From the NCBI GenBank assembly GCA_019239975.1, contig JAFAZE010000143.1, positions 1 through 64,000 on the forward strand: a stretch of DNA of 64,000 nucleotides. The letters are read 5' to 3'. Source of the DNA: Streptosporangiaceae bacterium (GTDB taxonomy: Bacteria; Actinomycetota; Actinomycetes; Streptosporangiales; Streptosporangiaceae). Within the stretch, counting starts at the first letter, position 1, and each line of letters begins with the position of its first letter. Positions 16,428-24,672 of the stretch are shown in pieces. A program made the position numbers and the translations under genes. The notes below the pieces were generated by a model. The model searched no databases. It was not told the origin of the DNA and saw only the letters and a program-made list of their open reading frames with translations.

Positions 16428-18338
16428 ATGATCAGCCGCGACCGGGGGCGGCCGCGCCCGGTGACGATCGTGATCGCCGTGTGCGCGGCTGCCGGGCTAT
16501 TCCTGCGGCTGTACCAGCTGACCAGGTCCGGCTACCTGACCGGGGTGACCGAATACGACGACGGCGTCCTGTTCGGCAATGCCCTGCGCCTGACCAGCGG
16601 CGTGATCCCCTACCGCGACTTCGCGGTCGTGCAGCCACCCGGGTCCATCCTGCTCATGGCCCCTGTCGCGCTGCTGGCCAAGGCGACCGGCACCGCCTGG
16701 GGGCTCGGGATCGCCAGGCTGCTCACGGTGTGCGCCGACTGCGCCGCCATCGTCCTGCTCGGTGCCGCGGTGCGGCACCGCGGCCCGCTCGCCGCGGGCA
16801 TCGCGTGCGGGATCTACGCGGTGGACCCCGATGCGCTTGTGGCCTCGCACACGTTCCTGCTGGAACCCTGGCTGAACATGCTCTGCCTGGCCGGCGCGGT
16901 GCTGGCCTTCAACGGCGACCGCCTGGCCGGCGACCCCGCCCCCCTCCACCCTCCCGCCCCTCTCCACCCTCCCGCCCCCCTCCGCCCCCAAGCCGCCCTC
17001 AACTCCCCAGGCATCCCCACCTCCTCAGCGGTCCCCAATTCCTCTGGCGTTCCTAGCTCCTCCGGCGTTCCTAGCTCCTCCGGCGTCCCCAGCGCTGCTA
17101 ACCAATCGAATAACTTCCGCCCCTCTAATCACTTCAGTCACTTCAGGAACACCAGACACTCCAGCAGATCGAATCTCTATCGCACGCCCAGCACCTCCGC
17201 ACCCTCCACCCCTTCAGCGACCCTTAGTCGCTCTTCAACCTCCAGTCCCTCCGCAACAAGGCGGCTGGCCTGGGCGGGTGTCATATTCGGGGTCGCGGCC
17301 TCGGTGAAACTCTGGGCGCTGGTCCCGCTGGCCGTGATCATCCTGCTCTTGCTGTTGCACCCCCGGCAGTGGCGGCGTCCGGCCGCCCTGGCCGGCGGCA
17401 CCGTGGCCGGGATTGGGCTGCCGCTGCTGCCGTTCCTGATCGTGGCTCCCGGCGCCTTGATCAGGGGCGTGCTGGTCGGCCAGTTCGTCAGGTCCTCCAA
17501 CGGCGGCCAGGCACAGCTGCTGCAGCGACTGGCCGACATGCTCGGCCTGTCAGTGTTTCCCCACTTCCCGCTGGGCACCATCCTCCTGCTCATCGCGATC
17601 GCCATCGCCGCCCTGTACCTGGCCGGAAGCTTGGCAGCCCGCCGGCCGCCCGCCGCACTCGACTGGTACGCGCTCGTCACCGCCGTGGCCGTGACTGTGA
17701 TGTTCCTGCTGCCGAGGCTCTACTACCACCACTACGGCGCCTTTTTCGGGCAGTTCCTCGCGCTTGTCCTGGCCCTCCCGGCCGGCCGCCTTGCGGTCTG
17801 GGCCGCCGGAGCCTCCATCGCCGGAGCCTCCGCCGCTCGCGGCCGGGGCCCCGTCGCGGCGGCCACTGCCATCGGTGTCATCGCCGCGGTGGTGGTGGCC
17901 TGGGCCGGCGCGCGGGACCTGGTGACGGAATCCCGGCTGTCGGACAACTCGGTGGCCGGCGTCGCCGACCGGCTGATCCCGCCGGGCGCCTGCGTGCTGA
18001 CCAATGAGGCCGCGTTCACCGTCACCGCCAGCCGGTTCATCCCGGACGCTCCGGGATGCCCGTCCATGGTCGACTCGTTTGGCACACTGATCGCGATGAC
18101 CAGCGGACGCGATATGGGAGCCGCGCCGCCGGTGCTGAGCGCGGTGACCTCGGTCTGGCGCTCGGCGTTCGAGCGGGCCAGCTACGTCTGGTTGCTCACC
18201 GGCAGCCAGGGCCAAATCCCGTGGACGCGCTCCCTGTACGCCTACTTCCGCACGCACTACCGGCTCATAGGTCTCGCCAGCCGCGACGGCCCCACCTGGG
18301 ACGTCCCCCAAGCCGGCATCTACGCCCGCCGCGCCTAG
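16428..18338 (+). CDS. multi-pass membrane protein, GT39-like glycosyltransferase, with low-complexity insert
   Basis: The 636-residue product has an N-terminal membrane helix, then TEYDDGVLFGNALRL and PYRDFAVVQPPG, typical of the first external loop of GT39/ArnT-like enzymes that use polyprenyl-phosphate sugars. About ten more hydrophobic segments follow, with a short extracytoplasmic C-terminal domain. ATG 16428 is chosen over GTG 16425 because TAGGAG is then six bases away. Residues about 165-282 form a Ser/Pro/Asn-rich insert between two membrane segments. Its DNA (about 16940-17260) is visibly poorer in GC and includes three GTTCCTAGCTCCTCCG-type repeats (SSGVPSSSGVP). Removing it would restore a normal topology. 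The substrate is unknown. A strong hairpin follows. Confidence 0.85.
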   Translation: MISRDRGRPRPVTIVIAVCAAAGLFLRLYQLTRSGYLTGVTEYDDGVLFGNALRLTSGVIPYRDFAVVQPPGSILLMAPVALLAKATGTAWGLGIARLLTVCADCAAIVLLGAAVRHRGPLAAGIACGIYAVDPDALVASHTFLLEPWLNMLCLAGAVLAFNGDRLAGDPAPLHPPAPLHPPAPLRPQAALNSPGIPTSSAVPNSSGVPSSSGVPSSSGVPSAANQSNNFRPSNHFSHFRNTRHSSRSNLYRTPSTSAPSTPSATLSRSSTSSPSATRRLAWAGVIFGVAASVKLWALVPLAVIILLLLLHPRQWRRPAALAGGTVAGIGLPLLPFLIVAPGALIRGVLVGQFVRSSNGGQAQLLQRLADMLGLSVFPHFPLGTILLLIAIAIAALYLAGSLAARRPPAALDWYALVTAVAVTVMFLLPRLYYHHYGAFFGQFLALVLALPAGRLAVWAAGASIAGASAARGRGPVAAATAIGVIAAVVVAWAGARDLVTESRLSDNSVAGVADRLIPPGACVLTNEAAFTVTASRFIPDAPGCPSMVDSFGTLIAMTSGRDMGAAPPVLSAVTSVWRSAFERASYVWLLTGSQGQIPWTRSLYAYFRTHYRLIGLASRDGPTWDVPQAGIYARRA

Positions 18339-18365
18339 CCTCAATCAGCCACACCACCATCACTG

Positions 18366-18409
18366 GCCGCGCCCCGCGGCGGCCGCTTCAGGTCGCCGCG
18401 GGGCGCGGC
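18366..18409 (+). terminator. strong hairpin terminator
   Basis: A perfect 16-bp stem (18366-18381 with 18394-18409) encloses a 12-base loop and is followed by CCCTTTAGG. It ends the transcript of the membrane protein gene. Confidence 0.85.
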
Positions 18410-18454
18410 GCCCTTTAGGTGACCGCGCGTATTCGGCCCTGGCTTGAATCTCTT

Positions 18455-18645
18455 GGGATGGTAACTAACCTCATCGATCGCTACCCGCCCTCCATGCCCA
18501 CAGGTAACACCTCTGCTGCCGGCGGCCGGCCCCCGTGCGGGGCCAAATGCGCCAGCGGCCCCGCCGCCATCGTGAGCCCGGCCGTGACCATCCAGAAATA
18601 CATGCCAAAGCCCCGTATTCGGCCCGTCGTTTCCAGAACGCGGCG
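18455..18645 (+). repeat. dispersed repeat, copy 1
   Basis: The stretch from GGTAACTAACCTCATCGATC onward matches, at roughly four bases in five, the reverse complement of 48955-49210. Shared blocks include CCTCATCGATCGCT, ATGCCCACAGGTAACACC, CTGCTGCCGGC, GGGGCCAAATGCGCCAGCGG and GCCGCCATCGTGA. This copy has a single 31-bp hairpin unit where the other has three. It lies in a gene-free interval between two terminators, so it is not part of a known gene. No transposase or target-site duplication is visible. Confidence 0.8.
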
Positions 18646-18815
18646 GGGCGAAAACGTTTTATGGAAATTAAGGTGTCTTATGCGACCCTCCGTTTCCGTG
18701 ATCATGAAATGCTCGTTTGCCGCGGACCGCATGTCGGCCTGGTGAGGTGGCTCGTGCCCACCGTGGGTGAGGTGCAAGCGCAGTGGGTGCAGCGTGGGTG
18801 TACTGGGGGGCCACA

Positions 18816-18925
18816 GGCAGCTCCGCGCTGCCCTTGGGGGCAGCTATCTTCCGGTCGCGCCAGCCTCATCGGCGGCTCCGCGCCGCCCTCTTGGGTTGGC
18901 TATCTTCCGGTCGCGCCAGCTGCGG
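18816..18925. repeat. 55-bp tandem repeat with hairpin heads
   Basis: Two 55-bp units (18816-18870 and 18871-18925) each begin with a 6-bp hairpin, GGCAGC-TCCGC-GCTGCC in the first and GGCGGC-TCCGC-GCCGCC in the second. Each also ends with CTATCTTCCGGTCGCGCCAGC. The A-T to G-C difference is matched on both sides of the stem. Confidence 0.8.
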
Positions 18926-18954
18926 TGGGCCCGGGCTGCACCCGGGCCCACCGC
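18922..18954 (-). terminator. terminator of the phosphoesterase gene
   Basis: A perfect 14-bp stem (GCGGTGGGCCCGGG with its complement) with loop CTGCA sits 16 bases beyond the minus-strand stop at 18971. It is the obvious end of that transcript. Confidence 0.85.
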
Positions 18955-18970
18955 GCGGCGACGTCGGCGG

Positions 18971-20893
18971 CTAGCGCTGAGCGTTGCTGATCGCAGGGGC
19001 GTGGCCCGTGGAACGCGGCTGTGCCGCGGCAGGCAGGCGCAGCGTCGCGAAATCGGGACCGCGGAAATCGAACAGGGTCATCAGGTCGCCGACCGCCGGC
19101 CGGTTTCTTGGCACGTAGACGCCCGGCGCCGGGTTGGGCAGGTTGTCCTCGCTGTAACTGGTCAGCGGGGACAGTCCCCAGTTGGCCTCGATGAACTTGA
19201 GGATTGAGACGTGGTCGGTGTACGTGTGGTCCACCGCGCCGCGCTTGGCGTACGGGGACACGACGATCATCGGCACACGCGGGCCGTCGCCGAAGAAGCT
19301 GACCGGCTGGATGTAGCCCGAGTCGTAGTAGCCGCCGCCCTCATCGAACGTCACGAAGATCGCGGTGGACCGCCACTCCGCCGGGTTGTCCTGGACGGCC
19401 GCGATCGCGCGGGCCGTGAAGTTCTCGAACGCGGCGAGCGTGGAGTAGCCCGGATGCCCGTCGTCGTCTCCTGGCTTGAGGAACGTCACGGCCGGGAGCG
19501 TGCCGTTCACCGCCTGGCTGATGAAGTCACTCAGGTCATGCTGGGTGTTCTTCCGCAGCGCGGGATTCGTCATGATCGCCGAGGAGTACTGCATTGGGTC
19601 GCAGATGCCGCAGTACTGCGACTGCGGGTTGCCGTTGTTGTAGCCCTCGCCGTAGTAGCCCCAGCTGATGTGGCGCTCGGACAGCGCCTGCCCGATCGTT
19701 ACGTAGTCCGTCTTCTGCGGCGGGACGGTGTACGGCGCCTTTTCCAGCGCCCCGGTCACGGTGTAGCCGGGGTTGTAGTTGTTCAGGAGGTAGTACCGGC
19801 CCGGCTGGCAGTTGTCCATGACCTTGTACGGCAGCCTGGCGAGGTAGCGGAAGATCGCCCCCACGCCGGGCTGGGAGTGGTCGGCGCACTCGGAGTAGCT
19901 GCCGCCGGTGTTGGGCGTGGTGCTGCTGCCGTAGCCGTCCTGCGTGTAGTTGTTGTTGGTGCCGGGCTTCGGGTTGGGGTTTTCGATCTCGCCGGGCGGC
20001 GGGGGAGTGGGCTGCCCCGCCGCGTTCTGGTACGACGCCGCGAAGCCGGTGCCGAGCGCTATATGGTTCGCGCCGGTGCCGCCCTGCACCGCCTGGTGGT
20101 AGTTGTCGCTGATCGCGTAGTGCTGAGCCAGGTCGTTCAGGATCGGCGCGTCGCCCTCGGCCATGTTGTAGTAGCTCATGGACAGGCCACCCTGGTAGAT
20201 CGGCGCGGGCGGGATGGCGCCGTTGTCGTCGCCCGCCGTGTTGGCCACCCAGGTGGCGAGCCGGTAGTGATGGCCGACTGACTGCTGCCACATCTGGTAG
20301 AAGCGGTGGATCGGGTCGCCGACGTAGGCGCCGAAGAACTCGCAGCCGCCGGTGTACTCGAGGTGACTGTCGAAGTACGGCACGTACTTCGTGATCTGGA
20401 ACGGCGCGTCCGGCAGGTTGGCTGGGAACCGCTTGTCCGGGGTGTTCCCAGGCTGCCCGGAGCAGCCGGACGATACGTAGGTTGTGTTCGGCTGCGGCAG
20501 GTGAGCGTACGCGCCGGTGATCGCCGGGGTGACGGTGTACTTCTTGGTGTCCGAGGCGGTGAGCTGAGCCGCCTTCGCCCACTTCGGCCCGAGGCCGCCG
20601 GTCCTGGTGACGATCCTCTCGGACAGCAGGTTCCTGACATGCTGGCCCTTTGGCGGCCGGTAGGTGGCGAAGACGTTGTCGAATGTGTGGTTCTCGCCGA
20701 TGATCACGATGACGTGCTTGATCGGCGTGGAGGTTCGGTCACTGGCGCCGGCGCCCGGTGCCGCGGGCGCGCCCGTCGTCGCGCCCGCGGCCGGGATCGC
20801 GACCGACACGGCGAGCGCGGCGGCGCCGAGCACGCTGATCAGTCCAGGAACTCTCCAACTCCGCGGGACGCGGGTCATTCGCGGTCTTTGCAT
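18971..20893 (-). CDS. secreted phosphoesterase, phospholipase C / acid phosphatase family
   Basis: Family PF04185 enzymes hydrolyse phosphate esters outside the cell. The conserved opening is IKHVIVIIGENHTFDNVFATYRPP (about residues 58-80), and further metal-site elements are HYRLATWVANTAGDDNG, FVTFDEGGGYYDSG and VDHTYTDHVSILKFIEANW. ATG 20891-20893 is chosen because GGGAG lies about eight bases upstream. It gives an N-terminal signal peptide with an Arg-rich n-region, a hydrophobic core (LISVLGAAALAVSVAIPAAG) and an Ala-rich cleavage zone. An earlier in-frame ATG at 20980 would bury the signal. Length is about 640. A strong terminator follows. Phosphate control is plausible but I see no clear PHO box. 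Confidence 0.9.
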   Translation of the reverse strand: MQRPRMTRVPRSWRVPGLISVLGAAALAVSVAIPAAGATTGAPAAPGAGASDRTSTPIKHVIVIIGENHTFDNVFATYRPPKGQHVRNLLSERIVTRTGGLGPKWAKAAQLTASDTKKYTVTPAITGAYAHLPQPNTTYVSSGCSGQPGNTPDKRFPANLPDAPFQITKYVPYFDSHLEYTGGCEFFGAYVGDPIHRFYQMWQQSVGHHYRLATWVANTAGDDNGAIPPAPIYQGGLSMSYYNMAEGDAPILNDLAQHYAISDNYHQAVQGGTGANHIALGTGFAASYQNAAGQPTPPPPGEIENPNPKPGTNNNYTQDGYGSSTTPNTGGSYSECADHSQPGVGAIFRYLARLPYKVMDNCQPGRYYLLNNYNPGYTVTGALEKAPYTVPPQKTDYVTIGQALSERHISWGYYGEGYNNGNPQSQYCGICDPMQYSSAIMTNPALRKNTQHDLSDFISQAVNGTLPAVTFLKPGDDDGHPGYSTLAAFENFTARAIAAVQDNPAEWRSTAIFVTFDEGGGYYDSGYIQPVSFFGDGPRVPMIVVSPYAKRGAVDHTYTDHVSILKFIEANWGLSPLTSYSEDNLPNPAPGVYVPRNRPAVGDLMTLFDFRGPDFATLRLPAAAQPRSTGHAPAISNAQR

Positions 20894-21199
20894 TAGACAT
20901 CTCCCTTCCCGGAGGGACGGTTGCCCCCCAACGCGTGCTCGGGGTGAAACGAGAGCGAACATCGGGTGACAGAAGCGCAAATGAATAGAGCGATCTTCGA
21001 GTTAAGACTCCGGACGCTCTCAGGTCAAGATCAGCAACGTCCGAGCGCCCGGGGTCCTGAGGGGGCGCAGGCGCCCGGAAGATCCTGGCCGTGACCGGAG
21101 TTGACGTGATGGTCATAACCTAGATGCAGCCATCGTTAGGACTGTAATCTAACCGCTGTTACAATGAGACGGCGAAAGGAGGCGGGCATGAGCGCCGCG
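20894..21199. other. intergenic region upstream of phosphoesterase
   Basis: This holds the minus-strand promoter region of the phosphoesterase and the 3' side of the ChrB-like gene. Inverted repeats CGGACG/CGTCCG (about 21011-21043) and GTTAG/CTAAC (about 21135-21153) are visible. A plus-strand GGAGG-ATG at 21178-21190 opens only a frame antisense to the ChrB-like gene. No gene is supported. Confidence 0.4.
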
Positions 21200-21754
21200 T
21201 CAGTGTCCCTCGGCTTCTTCCGCGAAGACGCGGGCGGCGTACGCCTCCAGCGACTGCTCGCACTTCTCCAGCGCCTGCTCCGCCCCCGCACGGCCGTCCG
21301 CGCCGAAGACATCCCGCTCGCGCACCCGGTCGAACCAGTTGCGCAGCTTGACGAGGTCGACCTCGTTCTCCTCGAGCTCGGCGTAGGTGAAGTGGTTCTC
21401 GTCGTACTCCTTCTGCACCTGATGCAGGAAGTCCTCGCAGCGGTCGACGATCTCCTCGTACTCGTCGTTCCTGGCGGCCTGGAAGGCGCTGCGCACCTCA
21501 GGCTCGCCGACCAGCACGGCGCACTCGAGGAGCACGGCTGTCCCCGTCATGTCGAGGATCTCGTGCCTGAGCTTGCGCAGCGAACGCTCGGCGGCGGGGC
21601 TCGCCGGCAGCGCGGCGACCGAGTTCTGCAGGTAGATGGCGCCGAGGCTCTTGATCCTGCGCCAGACTGTGGACCGGAGCCTGGTTGGCTCCGGCGGAAC
21701 GCGGTATATCAGCAGCAGCCAGCCCCGGTGCGCTGGTTCAGCGTCATCGCTCAC
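21200..21754 (-). CDS. ChrB N-terminal-like domain protein
   Basis: The opening WLLLIYRVPPEPTRLRSTVWRRIKSLGAIYLQNSVAALP is the recognisable core of the N-terminal domain of chromate-resistance regulator ChrB. The remaining 130 residues are helical and charged. They include DEYEEIVDRCEDFLHQVQKEY, which may form a coiled coil. The C-terminal ChrB domain is absent, as in many stand-alone actinobacterial homologues (184 residues). GTG 21752-21754 has GTGGGGGT upstream and begins the conserved part. It is divergent from the COG4280 membrane protein with only 32 bases between the two starts. The shared control region suggests a functional pair, perhaps in metal or oxyanion response, but no ChrA transporter is present. 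Confidence 0.8.
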   Translation of the reverse strand: MSDDAEPAHRGWLLLIYRVPPEPTRLRSTVWRRIKSLGAIYLQNSVAALPASPAAERSLRKLRHEILDMTGTAVLLECAVLVGEPEVRSAFQAARNDEYEEIVDRCEDFLHQVQKEYDENHFTYAELEENEVDLVKLRNWFDRVRERDVFGADGRAGAEQALEKCEQSLEAYAARVFAEEAEGH

Positions 21755-21786
21755 CCCCACATTGTCCCCGACCCTCTGGAGTCTCA

Positions 21787-22674
21787 TTGAATGCGCTCCC
21801 GCTCATCCTCACGGTGTTCGTCGCCTGCGCGGTGGAGGCCATCGAGGCGCTGACGATCGTGCTCGCCTCCGGCCTCACCAGGCAGTGGCGGTCGACGCTC
21901 CAGGGCATGGCAGTGGCCCTGGCCGTGCTCGCCGTGGTGGTCGCCGTGGTCGGCCCGACGATCACGCTGCTGCCGCTCGGGGCACTGCGCCTCATAGTCG
22001 GCGCACTTCTCGCGATCTTCGGGCTGCAGTGGCTGCGCAAGGCGATCTTGCGTGCCACCGGGTACAAGGCGCTGCACGACGAAGCGAGTGCCTACCTCCG
22101 GGAGGTCGCTGCCGCCAAGCAGGCGCCGGTCTCCTCGAGGCGCGGTGTGAGCGACTGGTACGCGTTTACGCTCTCGTTCAAGGGGGTGCTGCTGGAGGGA
22201 CTCGAGGTCGTGTTCATCGTGATCACTTTCGGGGACAACCAGCGCAACCTCGGGGCGGCGGTGATCGGCGCCGCGGCGGCCATCGTCGTGGTCGCCGCCA
22301 CCGGGATCGCGGTCCGCGCGCCGCTGTCCCGCGTGCCGGAGAACGCGCTCAAGTTCGCGGTCGGCATCATGCTGACGTCATTCGGCACGTTCTGGGGTGC
22401 CGAGGGCGCCGGGGTGTCCTGGCCGGGCAGCGACGCCGCGCTCCTCGTGATCGTGCCGGCCGTGGCCGCGGTGTCGCTCGGCTGCGTGGCCTGGCTGCGC
22501 CGCGGCCGCGCCGTCGCCGCCGCGAACGCGGAACCAGCCGCGCCGGCAGAGGCGCCCCCGGCACACGCGCCATCGGCACACGCGCCATCGGCAGAGGCCT
22601 CACCGGCGCGGGCGGGGTCAGCTGATGCGTCGCCAGCAGAGCATGCACCCTCGTCGGAAGGGATGGTGAGGTAA
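21787..22674 (+). CDS. COG4280-type predicted membrane protein
   Basis: The first 230 residues contain about seven membrane segments and the family-like opening LPLILTVFVACAVEAIEAL followed by TIVLASGLTRQW. A charged loop holds YKALHDEASAYLREV, and FKGVLLEGLEVVFIV resembles the second 'E-x-LEx' helix, giving a two-repeat transporter look. The last 60 residues are a hydrophilic Ala/Pro/Ser/His tail with a 15-bp DNA duplication (AHAPSAHAPSAEA). No ATG is available at the conserved N-terminus; TTG 21787 has TGGAGT seven bases upstream and is the likely start. The gene overlaps the next by one base. It may move a cation or oxyanion in company with the ChrB-like protein; this is inference. Confidence 0.75.
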   Translation: MNALPLILTVFVACAVEAIEALTIVLASGLTRQWRSTLQGMAVALAVLAVVVAVVGPTITLLPLGALRLIVGALLAIFGLQWLRKAILRATGYKALHDEASAYLREVAAAKQAPVSSRRGVSDWYAFTLSFKGVLLEGLEVVFIVITFGDNQRNLGAAVIGAAAAIVVVAATGIAVRAPLSRVPENALKFAVGIMLTSFGTFWGAEGAGVSWPGSDAALLVIVPAVAAVSLGCVAWLRRGRAVAAANAEPAAPAEAPPAHAPSAHAPSAEASPARAGSADASPAEHAPSSEGMVR

Positions 22675-22892
22675 TGGGCCGCGTGATCAGGTCCCTGCGG
22701 TCATTCGGCGCGTTCTGGTACGACTTCGTGATCGGCGACGACTGGCACGTCGCCGCGGTGGTGGTAGCGGCGCTCGCGCTGACCGCGCTTGTGGTGCACG
22801 TGGCCGGCGTGAACGCGTGGTGGCTGCTGCCGCTGTGCGTCATCGGCGCGCTTGCCTGGTCCCTGCACCGCGCGACGGCAGGCCGCTCCTAG
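22674..22892 (+). CDS. small hypothetical membrane protein, 72 aa
   Basis: ATG 22674 shares its A with the TAA stop of the COG4280 gene, so translation is coupled. The protein has a basic, aromatic N-terminus (RSLRSFGAFWYDFVIGDDWH), two hydrophobic segments (residues about 26-45 and 48-63) and a short basic end. It looks like an accessory subunit of the preceding transporter-like protein, a common arrangement for such pairs. No family name is recognised. Confidence 0.75.
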   Translation: MGRVIRSLRSFGAFWYDFVIGDDWHVAAVVVAALALTALVVHVAGVNAWWLLPLCVIGALAWSLHRATAGRS

Positions 22893-22899
22893 CGGCCGA

Positions 22900-22937
22900 G
22901 CCCGCCCGGCGGTTTCCCCGGATTCCGCCGGGCGGGC
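22900..22937 (+). terminator. terminator hairpin 1
   Basis: A perfect 13-bp stem GCCCGCCCGGCGG with its complement encloses a 12-base loop, eight bases after the stop of the small membrane protein gene. Confidence 0.8.
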
Positions 22938-22948
22938 GAGCCCCCACC

Positions 22949-22978
22949 CCAGCCAGCCGGTCCCCTACGGCTGGCTGG
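22949..22978 (+). terminator. terminator hairpin 2
   Basis: A perfect 11-bp stem CCAGCCAGCCG with its complement and an 8-base loop lies 11 bases beyond the first hairpin. The pair forms a tandem terminator that should isolate the sugar transporter downstream. The following 210 bases up to 23191 hold nothing else recognisable. Confidence 0.75.
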
Positions 22979-23191
22979 CTCATCAGTACAGAGGGGCGCC
23001 GCGAAGCTCTGATACACGTGTTTGCGGCCGGGCCCGCAGGTTTTTCGGGTAGCCCTGAGATTTCAGCCGACGGCCGGGAGCCCCGGTGCGGTGCCCGCCG
23101 GGCCTCGTATGCCCGGCTCGCCAAAGCTGATCATGTTAGTCCTGCTCCGAACCGGGAAGTGAAGCCGCCCTAACCTCGGAAGGAGCGCGCG

Positions 23192-24661
23192 ATGGCTCAG
23201 CCCGGTACGGCGAGTAACGTCCTCAGAACACTTGATGACCGGGCGCCGACGTCCTTCTACTGGCAGCTCACCCTGCTGGCCACGCTGGGCGGATTCCTTT
23301 TCGGCTACGACACCTCCAATATCGGCTCCGCGCTCAATTTCGTGCCCTACGGCCTGCACGGCCTCGCCATGGGCTACCTGGTCTCGGGCGCCTCTCTGGG
23401 CGCGGCGGCGGGCGCGATCCTCGGCGGGCCGGCATCGGACCGCTTCGGCCGCAAGGTGCTGCTGATAGTCGACGCAGGTATCTACGCCGTGGGCGCGGTA
23501 CTGTCCGCGGTGACGCCGGACGCCGGAGTGCTGCTGTTCGCGCGGACGCTGATCGGGCTGGCCATCGGCGCGGACTCCGCGATCGCGACGGCCTACATCG
23601 CCGAGTACGCGCCGAAGAACCGGCGTGGCTCGCTGACCATGCTGCAGCAGTGGATGATCACCGTCGGCATCCTCGTGGCCTACATCATCGCGCTGATCAT
23701 CTTCGCCTCGTTCCCGGCAAGCGCCGCGTCCGTGGGCTGGCGGCTGGTGCTGGGCCTGGGCGCGGTCCCGGCGCTGGTCGGGCTGGCGCTGCGCACCCGC
23801 ATGCCTGAATCGCCACGGTGGCTGCTCCGCCACGGCAAGTACGACCAGGTACGCGACGCGATGAAGACGCTCGGCGCCGGGGACGTCAGCGACGACGACA
23901 TCCACCGTGCCGCGGAGGTCATCGAACGGGTGGAGGGCGGAAGCAAGGAACAGCGCCGGCGGGCGTGGACGCCGGGCGTGCTGCGGGCGCTGGCCGTGGT
24001 GTCGGTCTTCTTCATCTTCCAGCAGATCACCGGGATCAACGTGCCGCTGTACTACGGGCCGCACCTGCTCGGCCCGATCTTCGCCGGCGGGCACGCCAGC
24101 CTGGTCGACACCACCGTGGCCGGGGTCGAGGTCACCGCGATCATGACGTCCGTCAACGTCGCCTCCACCTACCTGGGATTCCGCTGGATCGACAAGTTCG
24201 GCCGCCGCTGGCTGGCCATCGGCGGCTACACCGGCATGATCGTCTTCGCCCTGGTCGCCGCGCTCGGCCTGGCGCTCCTGTCCGGCGACGCCCGGCTGGT
24301 CGTCATCATGATCGGCCTGGACTTCTTCATCGCCTCCTTCGCCATCGGCGTCGGCGGCACGGGCTGGACCCTGCAGGGTGAGGTGTTCCCGACGGCGGTG
24401 CGCGGCCAGGCCGCCGCGTTCTGCGCGATGATCGACTGGCTGGCCAACTTCGCCCTGATCGAGGTGTTCCCGGTCTGGCAGAACGCCATCAGCCTGGCCG
24501 GGGTCATGGTCTGCTTCGCCGGCCTCTGCCTGGCCGCGATCGCGTTCGTGTACTGGTTCCTGCCCGAGACCAAGGGGCTGCCCGTGGAGGAGATCGTCCG
24601 CCTCTTCGAACGCCAGCAGGCGAAGGCGCCGGCCGCCCCGGCTATCCGGCGGACGGTGTAA
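23192..24661 (+). CDS. MFS sugar porter family transporter
   Basis: The 489-residue protein has about twelve membrane segments and the sugar-porter signatures. These are FGYDTSNIGSALNF in helix 1, GGPASDRFGRK in the loop 2-3, YIAEYAPKNRRGSL, MPESPRWLLRHGKY after helix 6, QQITGINVPLYYGP in helix 7, DKFGRRWL and the terminal LPETKGLPVEEI. Such proteins carry hexoses, pentoses or polyols with protons. ATG 23192 has GGAAGGAG six bases upstream. The central loop (residues about 215-260) is charged and cytoplasmic. It converges on the two-component response regulator gene with only 11 bases between, which leaves little space for a terminator. The substrate cannot be assigned. Confidence 0.93.
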   Translation: MAQPGTASNVLRTLDDRAPTSFYWQLTLLATLGGFLFGYDTSNIGSALNFVPYGLHGLAMGYLVSGASLGAAAGAILGGPASDRFGRKVLLIVDAGIYAVGAVLSAVTPDAGVLLFARTLIGLAIGADSAIATAYIAEYAPKNRRGSLTMLQQWMITVGILVAYIIALIIFASFPASAASVGWRLVLGLGAVPALVGLALRTRMPESPRWLLRHGKYDQVRDAMKTLGAGDVSDDDIHRAAEVIERVEGGSKEQRRRAWTPGVLRALAVVSVFFIFQQITGINVPLYYGPHLLGPIFAGGHASLVDTTVAGVEVTAIMTSVNVASTYLGFRWIDKFGRRWLAIGGYTGMIVFALVAALGLALLSGDARLVVIMIGLDFFIASFAIGVGGTGWTLQGEVFPTAVRGQAAAFCAMIDWLANFALIEVFPVWQNAISLAGVMVCFAGLCLAAIAFVYWFLPETKGLPVEEIVRLFERQQAKAPAAPAIRRTV

Positions 24662-24672
24662 CCCGACAGGGT

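Noticed and set aside
18419-18745. Plus-strand 108-codon frame
   Set aside because: It reads through the dispersed repeat with atypical composition and has no ribosome site; the repeat also reads open on the other strand, so it is probably not coding.
21164-21790. Plus-strand frame with a good GGAGG and ATG at 21188
   Set aside because: Apart from its first few codons it lies antisense to the ChrB-like gene, and the product is a Leu/Val/Glu-rich shadow without family features.
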